Source: Pedobacter sp. PF22-3 (GTDB lineage Bacteria; Bacteroidota; Bacteroidia; Sphingobacteriales; Sphingobacteriaceae). Taken from it: a DNA stretch of 64,000 bases. The notes beneath the pieces were generated by a model. It was not told the origin of the DNA. It worked only from the letters and a program-made list of their open reading frames with translations, and did not search any database. Shown one piece after another: positions 54,096 through 63,541 of this stretch. Each line of letters begins with the position of its first letter. Position 1 is the stretch's first letter. The stretch is from positions 44,604 through 108,603 of the forward strand of contig NZ_JAPIVP010000020.1 in NCBI RefSeq assembly GCF_026239555.1, read 5' to 3'. Both the position numbers and the translations under genes were made by a program.

Positions 54096-54576
54096 TATCG
54101 TGTTTTTTAAAGTGTTTATTCGATTTTACTTTTATTTCATTTAATTCCTTCGCAACATCAATTGAATGTGAGCAATGAATATCGGTCTCTTTTTTGGCAA
54201 GCGTGGCAATCGTAACGTAAAATTTATGTAACTGATCCAGCTCTTTTTCACTCAGGTCTTCAATATCCACCATCCGGTTACTGGCACCCTGTTGTGCAGC
54301 AATCAATTCATTTAATTTTAACTGTATCGCCTTTCCGTCTTTGTTCTGCGCCTTCTGAATCAAAAACACCATTAAAAAAGTAATGATGGTTGTTCCGGTG
54401 TTGATTACGAGTTGCCAGGTTTCAGAATATTTAAATATCGGGCCGCTCAACGCCCAAATTACTACAATGGCGGTTGCACTGATAAATGCTGCAGAACTAC
54501 CCGTAAACTTGGTGGCCGCATTAGCAAATTTTTCGAAAAAGTTATTGCTTTTATTATCGCTTTTAGATTTTGACAT
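54070..54576 (-). CDS. Low-affinity iron permease-like membrane protein
   Basis: A 168-residue protein from the ATG at 54576; a GTG lies one codon earlier. Two transmembrane helices (about 30-50 and 60-80), with FEKFANAATKFTGSSAAFI, SGPIFKYSETWQLVINTGTTIITFLMVFLIQKAQN and a cytoplasmic helical tail rich in Glu and Lys, match the low-affinity iron permease family (PF04120). In bacteria the transport activity is not well shown. It overlaps the GNAT gene. Confidence 0.85.
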   Translation of the reverse strand: MSKSKSDNKSNNFFEKFANAATKFTGSSAAFISATAIVVIWALSGPIFKYSETWQLVINTGTTIITFLMVFLIQKAQNKDGKAIQLKLNELIAAQQGASNRMVDIEDLSEKELDQLHKFYVTIATLAKKETDIHCSHSIDVAKELNEIKVKSNKHFKKHDNESARSKS

Positions 54577-54614
54577 CACAATTTTGTTTGCTTAAATATA
54601 CCATAAAACAAACA

Positions 54615-54648
54615 AAAGCGCCATAAGTTTTTAAACCTACGGCGCTTT
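54615..54648 (-). terminator. Terminator of the aldolase gene
   Basis: AAAGCGCC (54615-54622) pairs with GGCGCTTT (54641-54648). On the minus strand it is followed by TTGTTTGTTTT. It lies 94 bases beyond the aldolase stop. A second imperfect palindrome built on AATGTTGGAAGG / CTTTCAACATT lies between them (about 54677-54735). Confidence 0.7.
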
Positions 54649-54741
54649 CGTTTTATGTTGTAATGTTAAATACATTGTAATGTTGGAAGGTTGAAAAGTT
54701 TCGACTTTAAAACATTTCAATCTTTCAACATTCTAACGCTC

Positions 54742-55821
<1,080 letters not shown>

Positions 55822-56130
55822 TTCTTGTTAATTTTATTAAGTCCGAAGTTATAAAAAAAATTAACATTACAAGCTTTTGTAACAACAGAATTATTTGCTT
55901 AACAGCAAAATAAAGCCTATTTAGTGTAAAAAACACATTATCCTTAGTGTAAAAAAGACACACTTAAGTTTGCGATTAGTAGTTGGCAACAGACAAAAAT
56001 CAGTTTTCAATTACCTTCACCATTGGCAATCAACTATCAACCAATAAACCATTGACTATTTTTACGCCTAATAAGGTTCATGTTTATTTTATTTTTCGTT
56101 TCTTTGCAATCCAATTCTTCAAAAAATTAT

Positions 56131-56976
56131 ATGGCTTGGTTTAAGAGAGAAAAAAAAGGTATCATTACTACAACAGAGGAGAAAAAAGAAGCACCGGATG
56201 GGTTGTGGAATAAATGTCCGAATTGCAAAAAACCGCTACATCAGGCAGAGCTTCAGGAAAACAAATACGTTTGTCACTACTGCGACTATCATCTGAGAGT
56301 AGGCTCTAAAGAATATTTCGAGGTTTTATTTGATAACAATCAGTTTAAAGAGCTGTTTCCCAACCTCACATCGGGCGACCCATTAAATTTTAACGATAAC
56401 AAACCCTACACCGATAGAATTAAAGAAAGCCAGGCTAAAACAGGCTTAAAAGACGCTATCCGTGCTGGTGTTGGTAAAATAGAAGGACAAGAAATCGTAA
56501 TTGCCTGTATGGATTTCGCTTTTATCGGCGGTTCTATGGGTTCGGTTGTTGGTGAAAAGATTGCAAGATCTATTGATTACAGTATCAAACATAAAGTTCC
56601 GTTCCTAATGATCTCAAAATCAGGCGGTGCACGAATGATGGAAGCCGCGTTTTCGTTAATGCAAATGGCTAAAACCTCAGCTAAATTAGCATTATTAAGT
56701 CAGGCTAAGATTCCATATATTTCTTTATTAACCGATCCAACTACCGGTGGTGTAACGGCATCTTACGCCATGTTAGGCGATATTAATATTGCAGAACCAG
56801 GCGCATTAATCGGTTTTGCCGGTCCAAGGGTAATTAAAGAAACCATTAAAAAAGATTTACCTAAAGGTTTCCAAACTTCCGAATTCGTTCTGGAACATGG
56901 TTTCCTTGATTTTATAGTAGATAGAAGAGCCATGAAAGCTAAATTGGGTGCTTTTATTAAAATGATGAATAATTAA
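56131..56976 (+). CDS. accD: Acetyl-CoA carboxylase carboxyltransferase subunit beta
   Basis: A 281-residue AccD. I chose the ATG at 56131, because MAWFKREKKGI is the family start; the frame from 56080 adds 17 residues of no similarity. The zinc ribbon C29, C32, C48, C51 (CPNC and CHYC) is followed by the crotonase-like core with KVPFLMISKSGGARMMEA, DPTTGGVTASYAMLGDI and GFAGPRVIKETI. With AccA it moves the carboxyl group to acetyl-CoA, the first step of fatty-acid synthesis. Confidence 0.96.
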   Translation: MAWFKREKKGIITTTEEKKEAPDGLWNKCPNCKKPLHQAELQENKYVCHYCDYHLRVGSKEYFEVLFDNNQFKELFPNLTSGDPLNFNDNKPYTDRIKESQAKTGLKDAIRAGVGKIEGQEIVIACMDFAFIGGSMGSVVGEKIARSIDYSIKHKVPFLMISKSGGARMMEAAFSLMQMAKTSAKLALLSQAKIPYISLLTDPTTGGVTASYAMLGDINIAEPGALIGFAGPRVIKETIKKDLPKGFQTSEFVLEHGFLDFIVDRRAMKAKLGAFIKMMNN

Positions 56977-57431
56977 TTAGTTCAATAGCTTATTCGTCAT
57001 TAGTTTATTAGTGCAAACTGACCAATAAACAAATGACTAATGAACAAATAAACTATTATAAGAAAAGCAGGGCTTGAATGACTTCGGTTAATTCAGTCCT
57101 GCTTTTTGCTTCAAGTCCTCGCTACACTCTGGGCTTTTCGCGGCATCCGATAGCTATCGGATCAGGTTAATATTCTGCAAGCCTGCAATTCTTTGGGAAG
57201 GCAGTTCCCGACATGTGTTAAAATTAACCCCACCTGCACTGTCATCCTGAGCTTATTTGTGAGGTCAGATGTTGCCATCTGACCTTTAAACCTAGTGAAT
57301 CATTTCAAGACTGCGGTTGTGTCAGCTGATAAAAGTTGACACCACAACTCAACTGCAACATTTCTATTAACATCCCCAACCCTACCTCATATTTCATAAA
57401 TTAGCCATCAAATCATTAACCCTAACTCATT
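56977..57431. repeat. Spacer with hairpin and dispersed repeats
   Basis: No gene in 455 bases. An imperfect inverted repeat (AATAGCTTATTCGTCATTAG and its near complement, 56985-57058) probably ends accD transcription. A dispersed AGTCCTGC...GGATCAGGTTAA element lies at 57090-57172, and a GGTCAGATGttgcCATCTGACC hairpin lies near 57263-57285. Confidence 0.6.
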
Positions 57432-58979
57432 ATGAATAAAAAGCTACTATTCTCTGCGCTATTCCTTTGTACTTCAACCATTCTTTTTGCACAAGACAGG
57501 AAAGTAATCGACAATATCATCAAAGAAGTAAATGAAAACTCTCAATTAGAGAAACTGGCACATGAACTTTTAGATGTTGTTGGTCCCCGGCTAGTTGGCT
57601 CGCCACAAATGAAACAAGCCAACGATTGGGCTGTAAAAAAATATAGCGATTGGGGCATTTCTGCTAAAAACGAAAAGTGGGGCGAATGGGCCGGTTGGGA
57701 ACGTGGAGTTACACACATTGATTTAATAAGTCCGCGGGTAAGAACCCTGGAAGGCACGCAATTGGCCTGGAGTCCATCAACTAATGGTAAAAACATCAAT
57801 GCAGAAGCGGTTATACTTCCTCAAATTACCGATTCGGTATCTTTTCAGAAATGGTTACCCAATGTAAAAGGTAAAATTGTTTTAATTTCCATGAACCAAC
57901 TTTCTGGCCGACCAGAAAAAAATTGGGAAGAATTTGCCACAAAGGATCTTTTCGAAAAATTCAAAAAAGAAAAAGCTGATGCCACTAAAGCATGGGCTGC
58001 AGGCCTTGCTAAAACGGGTTATACCAACAAAACACTTCCTGCAGCTTTAGAAAATGCAGGTGCTGTGGCTGTAATAATCAATAACTGGTCGCAGGGTTTT
58101 GGTGTAGATAAGATTTTTGGTGCCAACACCACCAAAGTGCCTACCTTAGATTTATCCGTAGAAGATTACGGCCTGGTCTATCGTTTGGCCCTAAACGGCA
58201 ACAAACCGATGCTTAAAATCGAATCAGAATCAAAAAAACTGGGCGTTGTACCAACGTTTAATACTATTGCGGAGTTGAAAGGCAAGCAAAAACCAAATGA
58301 ATATGTGATGCTTTCAGCACATTTCGATTCATGGGATGGTGCAAGTGGTGCAACAGATAATGGCTCGGGTACCATTTTAATGATGGAAGCCATGCGAATT
58401 TTAAAGAAATTTTACCCTAACCCAAAACGCACCATTTTAGTGGGGCATTGGGGCAGCGAAGAGCAAGGCTTAAATGGTTCGAGGGCATTTGTAGAAGATC
58501 ATCCGGAGATTGTGAACAATCTGCAGGCTTTGTTTAACCAGGATAACGGCACAGGTCGTGTGGTTAATATTGGCGGACAAGGTTTTGCTAAATCAAAAGA
58601 TTATATCACGCGCTGGTTGGCTGCTGTACCAGATACCATTAAAAACCAGATCAAAACCAGTTTCCCGGGCACACCTGGCGCAGGGGGATCAGATTTTGCA
58701 TCATTTGTGGCCGCCGGAGCTTTAGGGTATTCGTTAAGTTCTACCAGCTGGGATTATGGAACATATACCTGGCACACCAACCGCGATAGTTACGACAAAT
58801 TGGTTTTTGACGAAATCAGAAGTAATGTGATACTTGCAGCCATCATGGTTTATATGGCTTGTGAAGATCCAGAGAAAACTTCAAATGAAAAAGCAACCGA
58901 TCTACCTGTAAATGAGCGTACCGGAAAACCAGCTACCTGGCCAGTACAAACAAAATCGAATAGAAAAGGTGGAATGTAA
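57432..58979 (+). CDS. Secreted M28 metallopeptidase (carboxypeptidase Q-like)
   Basis: A 515-residue protein with a signal peptide (residues 1-20, cleaved before Q21). An interrupted PA-like insert (about 115-260) precedes the M28 catalytic core: LSAHFDSWDGASGATDNGSGT supplies His and Asp ligands, WGSEEQGLNGS the catalytic and metal Glu pair, NQDNGTG another Asp, and TWHTNRDSYDKL the last His. It should cleave peptides outside the inner membrane. The ending RKGGM has no sorting signal. It appears monocistronic. Confidence 0.92.
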   Translation: MNKKLLFSALFLCTSTILFAQDRKVIDNIIKEVNENSQLEKLAHELLDVVGPRLVGSPQMKQANDWAVKKYSDWGISAKNEKWGEWAGWERGVTHIDLISPRVRTLEGTQLAWSPSTNGKNINAEAVILPQITDSVSFQKWLPNVKGKIVLISMNQLSGRPEKNWEEFATKDLFEKFKKEKADATKAWAAGLAKTGYTNKTLPAALENAGAVAVIINNWSQGFGVDKIFGANTTKVPTLDLSVEDYGLVYRLALNGNKPMLKIESESKKLGVVPTFNTIAELKGKQKPNEYVMLSAHFDSWDGASGATDNGSGTILMMEAMRILKKFYPNPKRTILVGHWGSEEQGLNGSRAFVEDHPEIVNNLQALFNQDNGTGRVVNIGGQGFAKSKDYITRWLAAVPDTIKNQIKTSFPGTPGAGGSDFASFVAAGALGYSLSSTSWDYGTYTWHTNRDSYDKLVFDEIRSNVILAAIMVYMACEDPEKTSNEKATDLPVNERTGKPATWPVQTKSNRKGGM

Positions 58980-59005
58980 ATAAAAATTTTGAATCGTTTT
59001 ATAAA

Positions 59006-59034
59006 GGAGCATTTGGAAACGGATGCTCTTTTTT
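59006..59034 (+). terminator. Rho-independent terminator
   Basis: GAGCAT (59007-59012) pairs with ATGCTC (59023-59028) and is followed by six T residues, 27 bases beyond the M28 peptidase stop. Confidence 0.7.
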
Positions 59035-59183
59035 GTTACCTCAGTCGTCAGTTCCAGCGGAGTGTGACATAGCTGAGAACCACGCAATACTCAACGGAGT
59101 CTAAATTTATTTAGATGGAATTCCTCATTTAACTATGCTCTAGAGATGACGACGCTTTTATTGAAATCCGCTCATAATTTGAG

Positions 59184-59251
59184 CGTCATCACCCTGAATT
59201 TATTTCAGGGTCTTATCGCTGAATAGATGCTGAAATAAATTCAGCATGACG
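59184..59251. repeat. Palindromic intergenic repeat (CGTCATCACCCTGAA type)
   Basis: Inverted repeat whose ends are CGTCATCACCCTG and AGCATGACG, with inner arms TGAATTTATTTCAGGG / CTGAAATAAATTCAG. A more degenerate element at about 59048-59153 belongs to the same kind as 25731-25829. Both sit in the spacer between the peptidase and cydB. Confidence 0.85.
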
Positions 59252-59266
59252 ATTGCGCAAAAACAT

Positions 59267-60271
59267 CTACTCCTCCTTCTTCTGAAACTTATAAAACAGA
59301 TACCCTAAAAAAGGTAAAATTAATATACTACCCAATAAAAGGGCTAAGCCCAAACTGTAAATGGTTTTTTCTGGTCCAGCGGTTTCCAATAACGAAATGG
59401 CATCTCCGCTTTTTAAACGGATAAAATTAGGAAAGTGGGCATAACTAATAGCCAGAAGGATCATCGTTACCTGGAAGCCTGCTAAAATGCGTAAAACCTT
59501 GGTTTTGCCTTTTATCAACAGGTACCATAAAAGTACCAGCGATATACTGGCCAAAATAATGGCCGATAACCCGACATTGCTTTTGAAAACCCAATCAATC
59601 AATGGAATTTTATCACGCTGCGCAGCAATAAATACCATTGCACCAAAAACAACTGCCGCCACATTCATGAATTTGGCCTTTTTAATAAACCGACGTTTAT
59701 CATGCGCTTCTGTTGTTTCGCCGATCAGGTAAATGGCCGCCAGGAAACCGCAGAGCGATACTGTAAAGAAACCCACAGCTACAGAAAACCAGTTTAACCA
59801 GCCCGATATATAGGCCGTATAAAAATCTGTCGCCTGCGAATCAATATGTCCTGAAATTAAGCTTCCGGCAATAATGCCTAAAAATAAAGCAGTTACAAAA
59901 CTTGAATATCTGAATATCCGGTTGTATAACCATTGCATATCATCTTTTACAGCATCGTAATGGCGAAATACGAAAGCGGTACCACGCGCTATAATCCCGA
60001 TGAGCATAATAGCCAAGGGTATATGCAGGTAAACCGACATAGTGGTATAAATAAAAGGGAAACCTACAAAAAGGATCACAATCGCAATGATGAGCCACAT
60101 GTGGTTGGCCTCCCATACCGGGCCAATAGCGTGATACATGGTTTTACGTGTTCTACTCCTATTTTTTGTGGAGGTAAAAAGCTCTATAATCCCCGCACCA
60201 AAATCAGCCCCACCCAATAAAAAGTAAAGCAAAATGGCCATGCATAAAAATGTGATTACAACTTCTTTCAT
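59267..60271 (-). CDS. cydB: Cytochrome bd oxidase subunit II
   Basis: A 334-residue CydB with eight to nine hydrophobic helices. Family signatures include LLGGADFGAGIIELFT near the N-terminus and HAIGPVWEANHMWLIIAIVILFVGFP, with the conserved His and Trp. With CydA it forms the quinol oxidase that reduces oxygen to water and works at low oxygen. It lies 78 bases downstream of cydA on the same strand and is surely cotranscribed. Confidence 0.95.
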   Translation of the reverse strand: MKEVVITFLCMAILLYFLLGGADFGAGIIELFTSTKNRSRTRKTMYHAIGPVWEANHMWLIIAIVILFVGFPFIYTTMSVYLHIPLAIMLIGIIARGTAFVFRHYDAVKDDMQWLYNRIFRYSSFVTALFLGIIAGSLISGHIDSQATDFYTAYISGWLNWFSVAVGFFTVSLCGFLAAIYLIGETTEAHDKRRFIKKAKFMNVAAVVFGAMVFIAAQRDKIPLIDWVFKSNVGLSAIILASISLVLLWYLLIKGKTKVLRILAGFQVTMILLAISYAHFPNFIRLKSGDAISLLETAGPEKTIYSLGLALLLGSILILPFLGYLFYKFQKKEE

Positions 60272-60349
60272 ATCTGAAAATGATTACACCGATATTTTGA
60301 TTACACTGATTAATAAGATTTGCCTTGTATTGTTCACATTCATCAGTGG

Positions 60350-61675
60350 TTAATTGCTGTTAGATTCATCTTTATGATATAATACAGGTACCATTTTGAT
60401 CTGCCGGTAAAGCAAAAACGTTACGATTATACTTAGCGATATGTAAATGGCCGAGAAGATATAAAACGAATATGCAATACCTGGCATTGGCGTTACCGCA
60501 TCTTTGGTATGCATAATACCATAAATAATCCATGGCTGCCTGCCAACCTCTGTAACTACCCAACCAGCCTCTAAAGCGAGGTAACCTAACGGAATGGCGA
60601 GAACAAACAGTTTTAGCAGCCAACGTTTTTCGGTTAAAGGTTTCTTTTTAAAAAGAATGAAGAAGTAGGTTAAAGATATTAGCAGTAATAATGTACCAAT
60701 CCCCACCATTATCTGAAAAGCATAATGGGTGATGGCTACCGGTGGATGTTCATTTTCAGGGATCTGATCCAAGCCTTTAACTTCAGCTTTGAAATCACCA
60801 TGCGCCAGAAAACTTAAGGCCCCCGGAATTTTGATTGCGCCCGTTACTGTTTTATCTTTTTCGTTTACAATACCGCCGATCAATAATGGGGCAGGTTTTT
60901 CGGTTTTATATAATGCTTCCATGGCCGCCAGCTTTGCAGGTTGGCGCTTGGCAACATCTTTTGCAGAAATATCGCCGCTTAAGGGCTGTAATACCGCAGC
61001 AATGCAGGCAAATACAGCCGCTATTTTAAAGGCTTTTAAATGAAAATATGCATTTCGGTTGCGTAAGATCATTAAAGCATGTACGCCGGCTACAGCAAAG
61101 CCTGTTGCGGTAAATGCGGCTAGGCACATGTGTAATGCCTGGCTAAACCAGGCTTTATTGAACATGGCTTGTATGGGATCGATGTTGAGGTATTGTCCGT
61201 TGACAAAATCAAAACCCGCCGGACTGTTCATCCAGGCATTGGCGGCCACGACCAGTATACCGGAAGCAAGTCCGCTAACGCCTACTACCATGCCTGTAAA
61301 CCAGTGGAACCATTTATTCAACTTATTCCAACCATATAGGAAAAAACCAAGGGCGATCGCTTCGATAAAAAAGGCTGTTCCTTCCAATGAAAATGGCATT
61401 CCGAATATAGGTCCGGCATGATCCATAAATTTTGGCCAAAGTAAGCCTAGCTCGAATGATAGCATTGTACCCGATACCGCACCTGTAGCAAAGAATATGG
61501 CAACCCCTTTACTCCAGGCTTTTGTGAGGTTTTTATACACCTCATCATTGGTTTTAAGCCATTTGTAATGTGATACGGCCATAAAGAAAGGCATCACCAT
61601 GCCGATACAGGAAAAAATAATGTGAAAGCCTAGTGATAAGGCCATTTGGGAGCGGGCAGCGATAAAATCATCCAT
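60350..61675 (-). CDS. cydA: Cytochrome bd oxidase subunit I
   Basis: A 441-residue CydA with nine hydrophobic helices. The b595 ligand is H18 in LGFHIIFSCIGM; the b558 and b595/d region holds WFSQALHMCLAAFTATGF and the Glu residues in FSLEGTAFFIEAIALGFFLYGW. The quinol-binding Q-loop is of the short type, ending at the conserved GWVVTEVGRQPW. First gene of the cydAB operon. The quinol could be supplied by the NDH-2 encoded upstream. Confidence 0.96.
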   Translation of the reverse strand: MDDFIAARSQMALSLGFHIIFSCIGMVMPFFMAVSHYKWLKTNDEVYKNLTKAWSKGVAIFFATGAVSGTMLSFELGLLWPKFMDHAGPIFGMPFSLEGTAFFIEAIALGFFLYGWNKLNKWFHWFTGMVVGVSGLASGILVVAANAWMNSPAGFDFVNGQYLNIDPIQAMFNKAWFSQALHMCLAAFTATGFAVAGVHALMILRNRNAYFHLKAFKIAAVFACIAAVLQPLSGDISAKDVAKRQPAKLAAMEALYKTEKPAPLLIGGIVNEKDKTVTGAIKIPGALSFLAHGDFKAEVKGLDQIPENEHPPVAITHYAFQIMVGIGTLLLLISLTYFFILFKKKPLTEKRWLLKLFVLAIPLGYLALEAGWVVTEVGRQPWIIYGIMHTKDAVTPMPGIAYSFYIFSAIYISLSIIVTFLLYRQIKMVPVLYHKDESNSN

Positions 61676-61854
61676 GGGCTGTAGATTTTGAATAGTAACA
61701 AATATAGTTGTTAATGATTAAAGCCTATGGTAATTCAATGACGTTGAAAGGATTATTTTAAATATAGAACGTTTATAAATTGAAAAAAGATTTGGAGGAC
61801 TGTCTTAAGGGAACGATATTTTTTTTTAGATAAAGATGAGCACTGATGGATATC

Positions 61855-61892
61855 AGTCATTTCGATCCAATTGCTATCGGATCGAAATGACT
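61855..61892. repeat. Palindromic intergenic repeat (AGTCATTTCGATCC type)
   Basis: A 14-bp perfect stem, AGTCATTTCGATCC and its complement, with a small loop (AATTGCTATC). It lies between cydA and the MBL-fold gene. Confidence 0.85.
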
Positions 61893-61914
61893 ACTTTTCT
61901 TATGGAATATGAGG

Positions 61915-62814
61915 TTAAACTCCCTTCAATTCATCATAAGCAGCGGTTAAACTTCTTTCAATGCCTTCTCCCTTCCATTCGGGTGCATTTGGGATCGTAG
62001 TCGTTTTTAAAATATCTTCTTTGCTTTTACCTGCTTTGATTTCGCCCCCCACAAAAGTTAACAGGTTTTGAAGGTAATTTTGATAAGCTTTAACGTCAGT
62101 TTTATTTCCGGTTACTTTTTCCGGATCAAGGCTATGTCCCCAGATAAATAAAGTATCGTTATCAAACTGCTTCTGGATCTTATCTAAAGCCGTAATCCAA
62201 TTGCCAATGTGTGCACCATTTTCTCTATCAATATATGGAAATTTACGGTTGAAAACCAGATCGCCTACATGTACGATATTGGCATTTTCAAAATGGTAAA
62301 CGGCATCGCCATTGGTATGCCCCGAACCGTAATAATACGCTTTTATATTTTCGTTGCCCACTTTCGCACTCCATTTTGTTCCAAAAGTGGTATCAGGCAG
62401 AAGCTGTTTATCTAAATTATTTGCTTTTTCTGCGCCTCTTTTCTGGTTTACCAGTGAATTTTGGTGAGCAACCACTTTTTCTGCCAATCCTTTAAAAGAA
62501 ATATTCCCTGCGGTATGATCTCCATGGTGATGCGTGTTGATCAAATATTTGAATGGTTTTTCGCCCAGTTTTTTCAACTCATCAATCACATGAGGTGCCG
62601 TAGTCGGGAACTGTGCATCTACCACTACAAAACCGCTGCTTGAATTTAACCAGCCGATGGTTCCACCCTGCTCGGTAAATATCCCCACATCGTTACGGAG
62701 CGGCTTAAAATCATAAGCCCGCAATAGTTCTTGCTGTGCAAAAACATCTGTTTTATAAATCGAAAGCAGGGCCATGGCCAATGCCGAATTTTTGATAAAA
62801 TTTCTTCTTTCCAT
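61915..62814 (-). CDS. MBL-fold metallohydrolase, exported
   Basis: A 299-residue metallo-beta-lactamase-fold protein. The N-terminus MERRNFIKNSALAMALL looks like a twin-arginine export signal with cleavage near residue 26. The zinc site is THHHGDH (H95, H96, H97, D99, H100), with GHTNGD and VGDLVF supplying the third His and bridging Asp, and GHSLDPE the last His. The spacing is B1-like, as in the QuiP/SoxH-like MBL group; lactamase activity is not implied. Substrate unknown. Confidence 0.9.
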   Translation of the reverse strand: MERRNFIKNSALAMALLSIYKTDVFAQQELLRAYDFKPLRNDVGIFTEQGGTIGWLNSSSGFVVVDAQFPTTAPHVIDELKKLGEKPFKYLINTHHHGDHTAGNISFKGLAEKVVAHQNSLVNQKRGAEKANNLDKQLLPDTTFGTKWSAKVGNENIKAYYYGSGHTNGDAVYHFENANIVHVGDLVFNRKFPYIDRENGAHIGNWITALDKIQKQFDNDTLFIWGHSLDPEKVTGNKTDVKAYQNYLQNLLTFVGGEIKAGKSKEDILKTTTIPNAPEWKGEGIERSLTAAYDELKGV

Positions 62815-62828
62815 TTTGGGATTAAGCT

Positions 62829-62854
62829 AAAAAAAACCACAGCAAATGCTGTGG
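62829..62854 (-). terminator. Rho-independent terminator
   Basis: On the minus strand a perfect 7-bp stem, CCACAGC / GCTGTGG, is followed by eight T. It lies 37 bases beyond the stop of the small protein gene at 62892-63095 and just before the MBL-fold gene. Confidence 0.92.
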
Positions 62855-62891
62855 CTTAAATTTAATGATTTAAATGCTGAAATAACAACAA

Positions 62892-63095
62892 TTATATACC
62901 TGCACCTGGCGTAGTACCCGGCTCATGCCCTGGACCAAATGAATTGTTCTTACGGTCTTTATCTTTGTTAAACAAATTGGTAGCTACTTTAGATGACTTA
63001 TTTTCATCTAAAGTTCTATCCTCTTTAATATCTTCTGCGGTTTTATCCAGTAAATCGTTCTCAACAACTTTACCTTTTTCTTTATTCGTTTCCAT
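62892..63095 (-). CDS. Small charged protein with C-terminal SFGPGHEPG motif
   Basis: A 67-residue protein from the ATG at 63095. A frame open further upstream would add 12 residues but METNKEKG is shared with the paralogue to the right. It is very hydrophilic and probably disordered, ending with NNSFGPGHEPGTTPGAGI. No signal peptide or membrane segment. A strong terminator follows. I recognise no function, though the ending resembles that of its neighbour at 63338-63541. Confidence 0.72.
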   Translation of the reverse strand: METNKEKGKVVENDLLDKTAEDIKEDRTLDENKSSKVATNLFNKDKDRKNNSFGPGHEPGTTPGAGI

Positions 63096-63131
63096 AGTAA
63101 TTGTAAATTGATTTACTATAGGAACAAGCAA

Positions 63132-63337
63132 AAAATAAGATTGTTTTCTTTAATCCTAAAAGTCCGTGTTTGGTGGCCCACCAAACTTGGTCCTCTAAAA
63201 CAGGCATAGATGATTTCAATGTACTAACAGATTACAGAGATGTATTCTAAAATGCCCCACCTAATGCCTATGTTTGGTTACTCACCAAACACAATATGGA
63301 AATAATGTTATAGTTGGTAAGCCACCAACCATAGAAG
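63132..63337. promoter_or_regulatory. Three GTTTGGT/ACCAAAC dyads between small genes
   Basis: GTTTGGTGGcCCACCAAAC (63168-63186) is a perfect 9-bp dyad. TGTTTGGT-5-ACCAAACA (63271-63291) and GTTGGT-5-ACCAAC (63313-63329) follow. They lie upstream of the left small gene and downstream of the right one, and could be operators or RNA hairpins. No T-tract follows any of them. Confidence 0.5.
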
Positions 63338-63541
63338 CTACAACATTGCCCCGGGTAATTTTCCCAACTCATGGATGCATCCGAAAGAATGAAACCTCCT
63401 TTTATGGATTTTATTGAAATGGTTTGAAGATTCGAAAGAAAAAGGATTGAAGATAAATTTGTAAATGTGTTTTCTTCCTTCGTTTAATTTTTCTTCCAAC
63501 TTTGCGTTTTCCAGATTTTGAATGTTGTGGTTAGTTTCCAT
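63338..63541 (-). CDS. Diverged paralogue of the small SFG-HE-PGA protein
   Basis: A 67-residue frame starting METNHNIQNLENAK and ending FHSFGCIHELGKLPGAML. Start (METN) and end (SFGxxHExGxxPGA) match the gene at 62892-63095, while the middle is unrelated and more hydrophobic and aromatic. The shared ends and equal length suggest duplication with divergence. It may be a decaying copy. Confidence 0.55.
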   Translation of the reverse strand: METNHNIQNLENAKLEEKLNEGRKHIYKFIFNPFSFESSNHFNKIHKRRFHSFGCIHELGKLPGAML

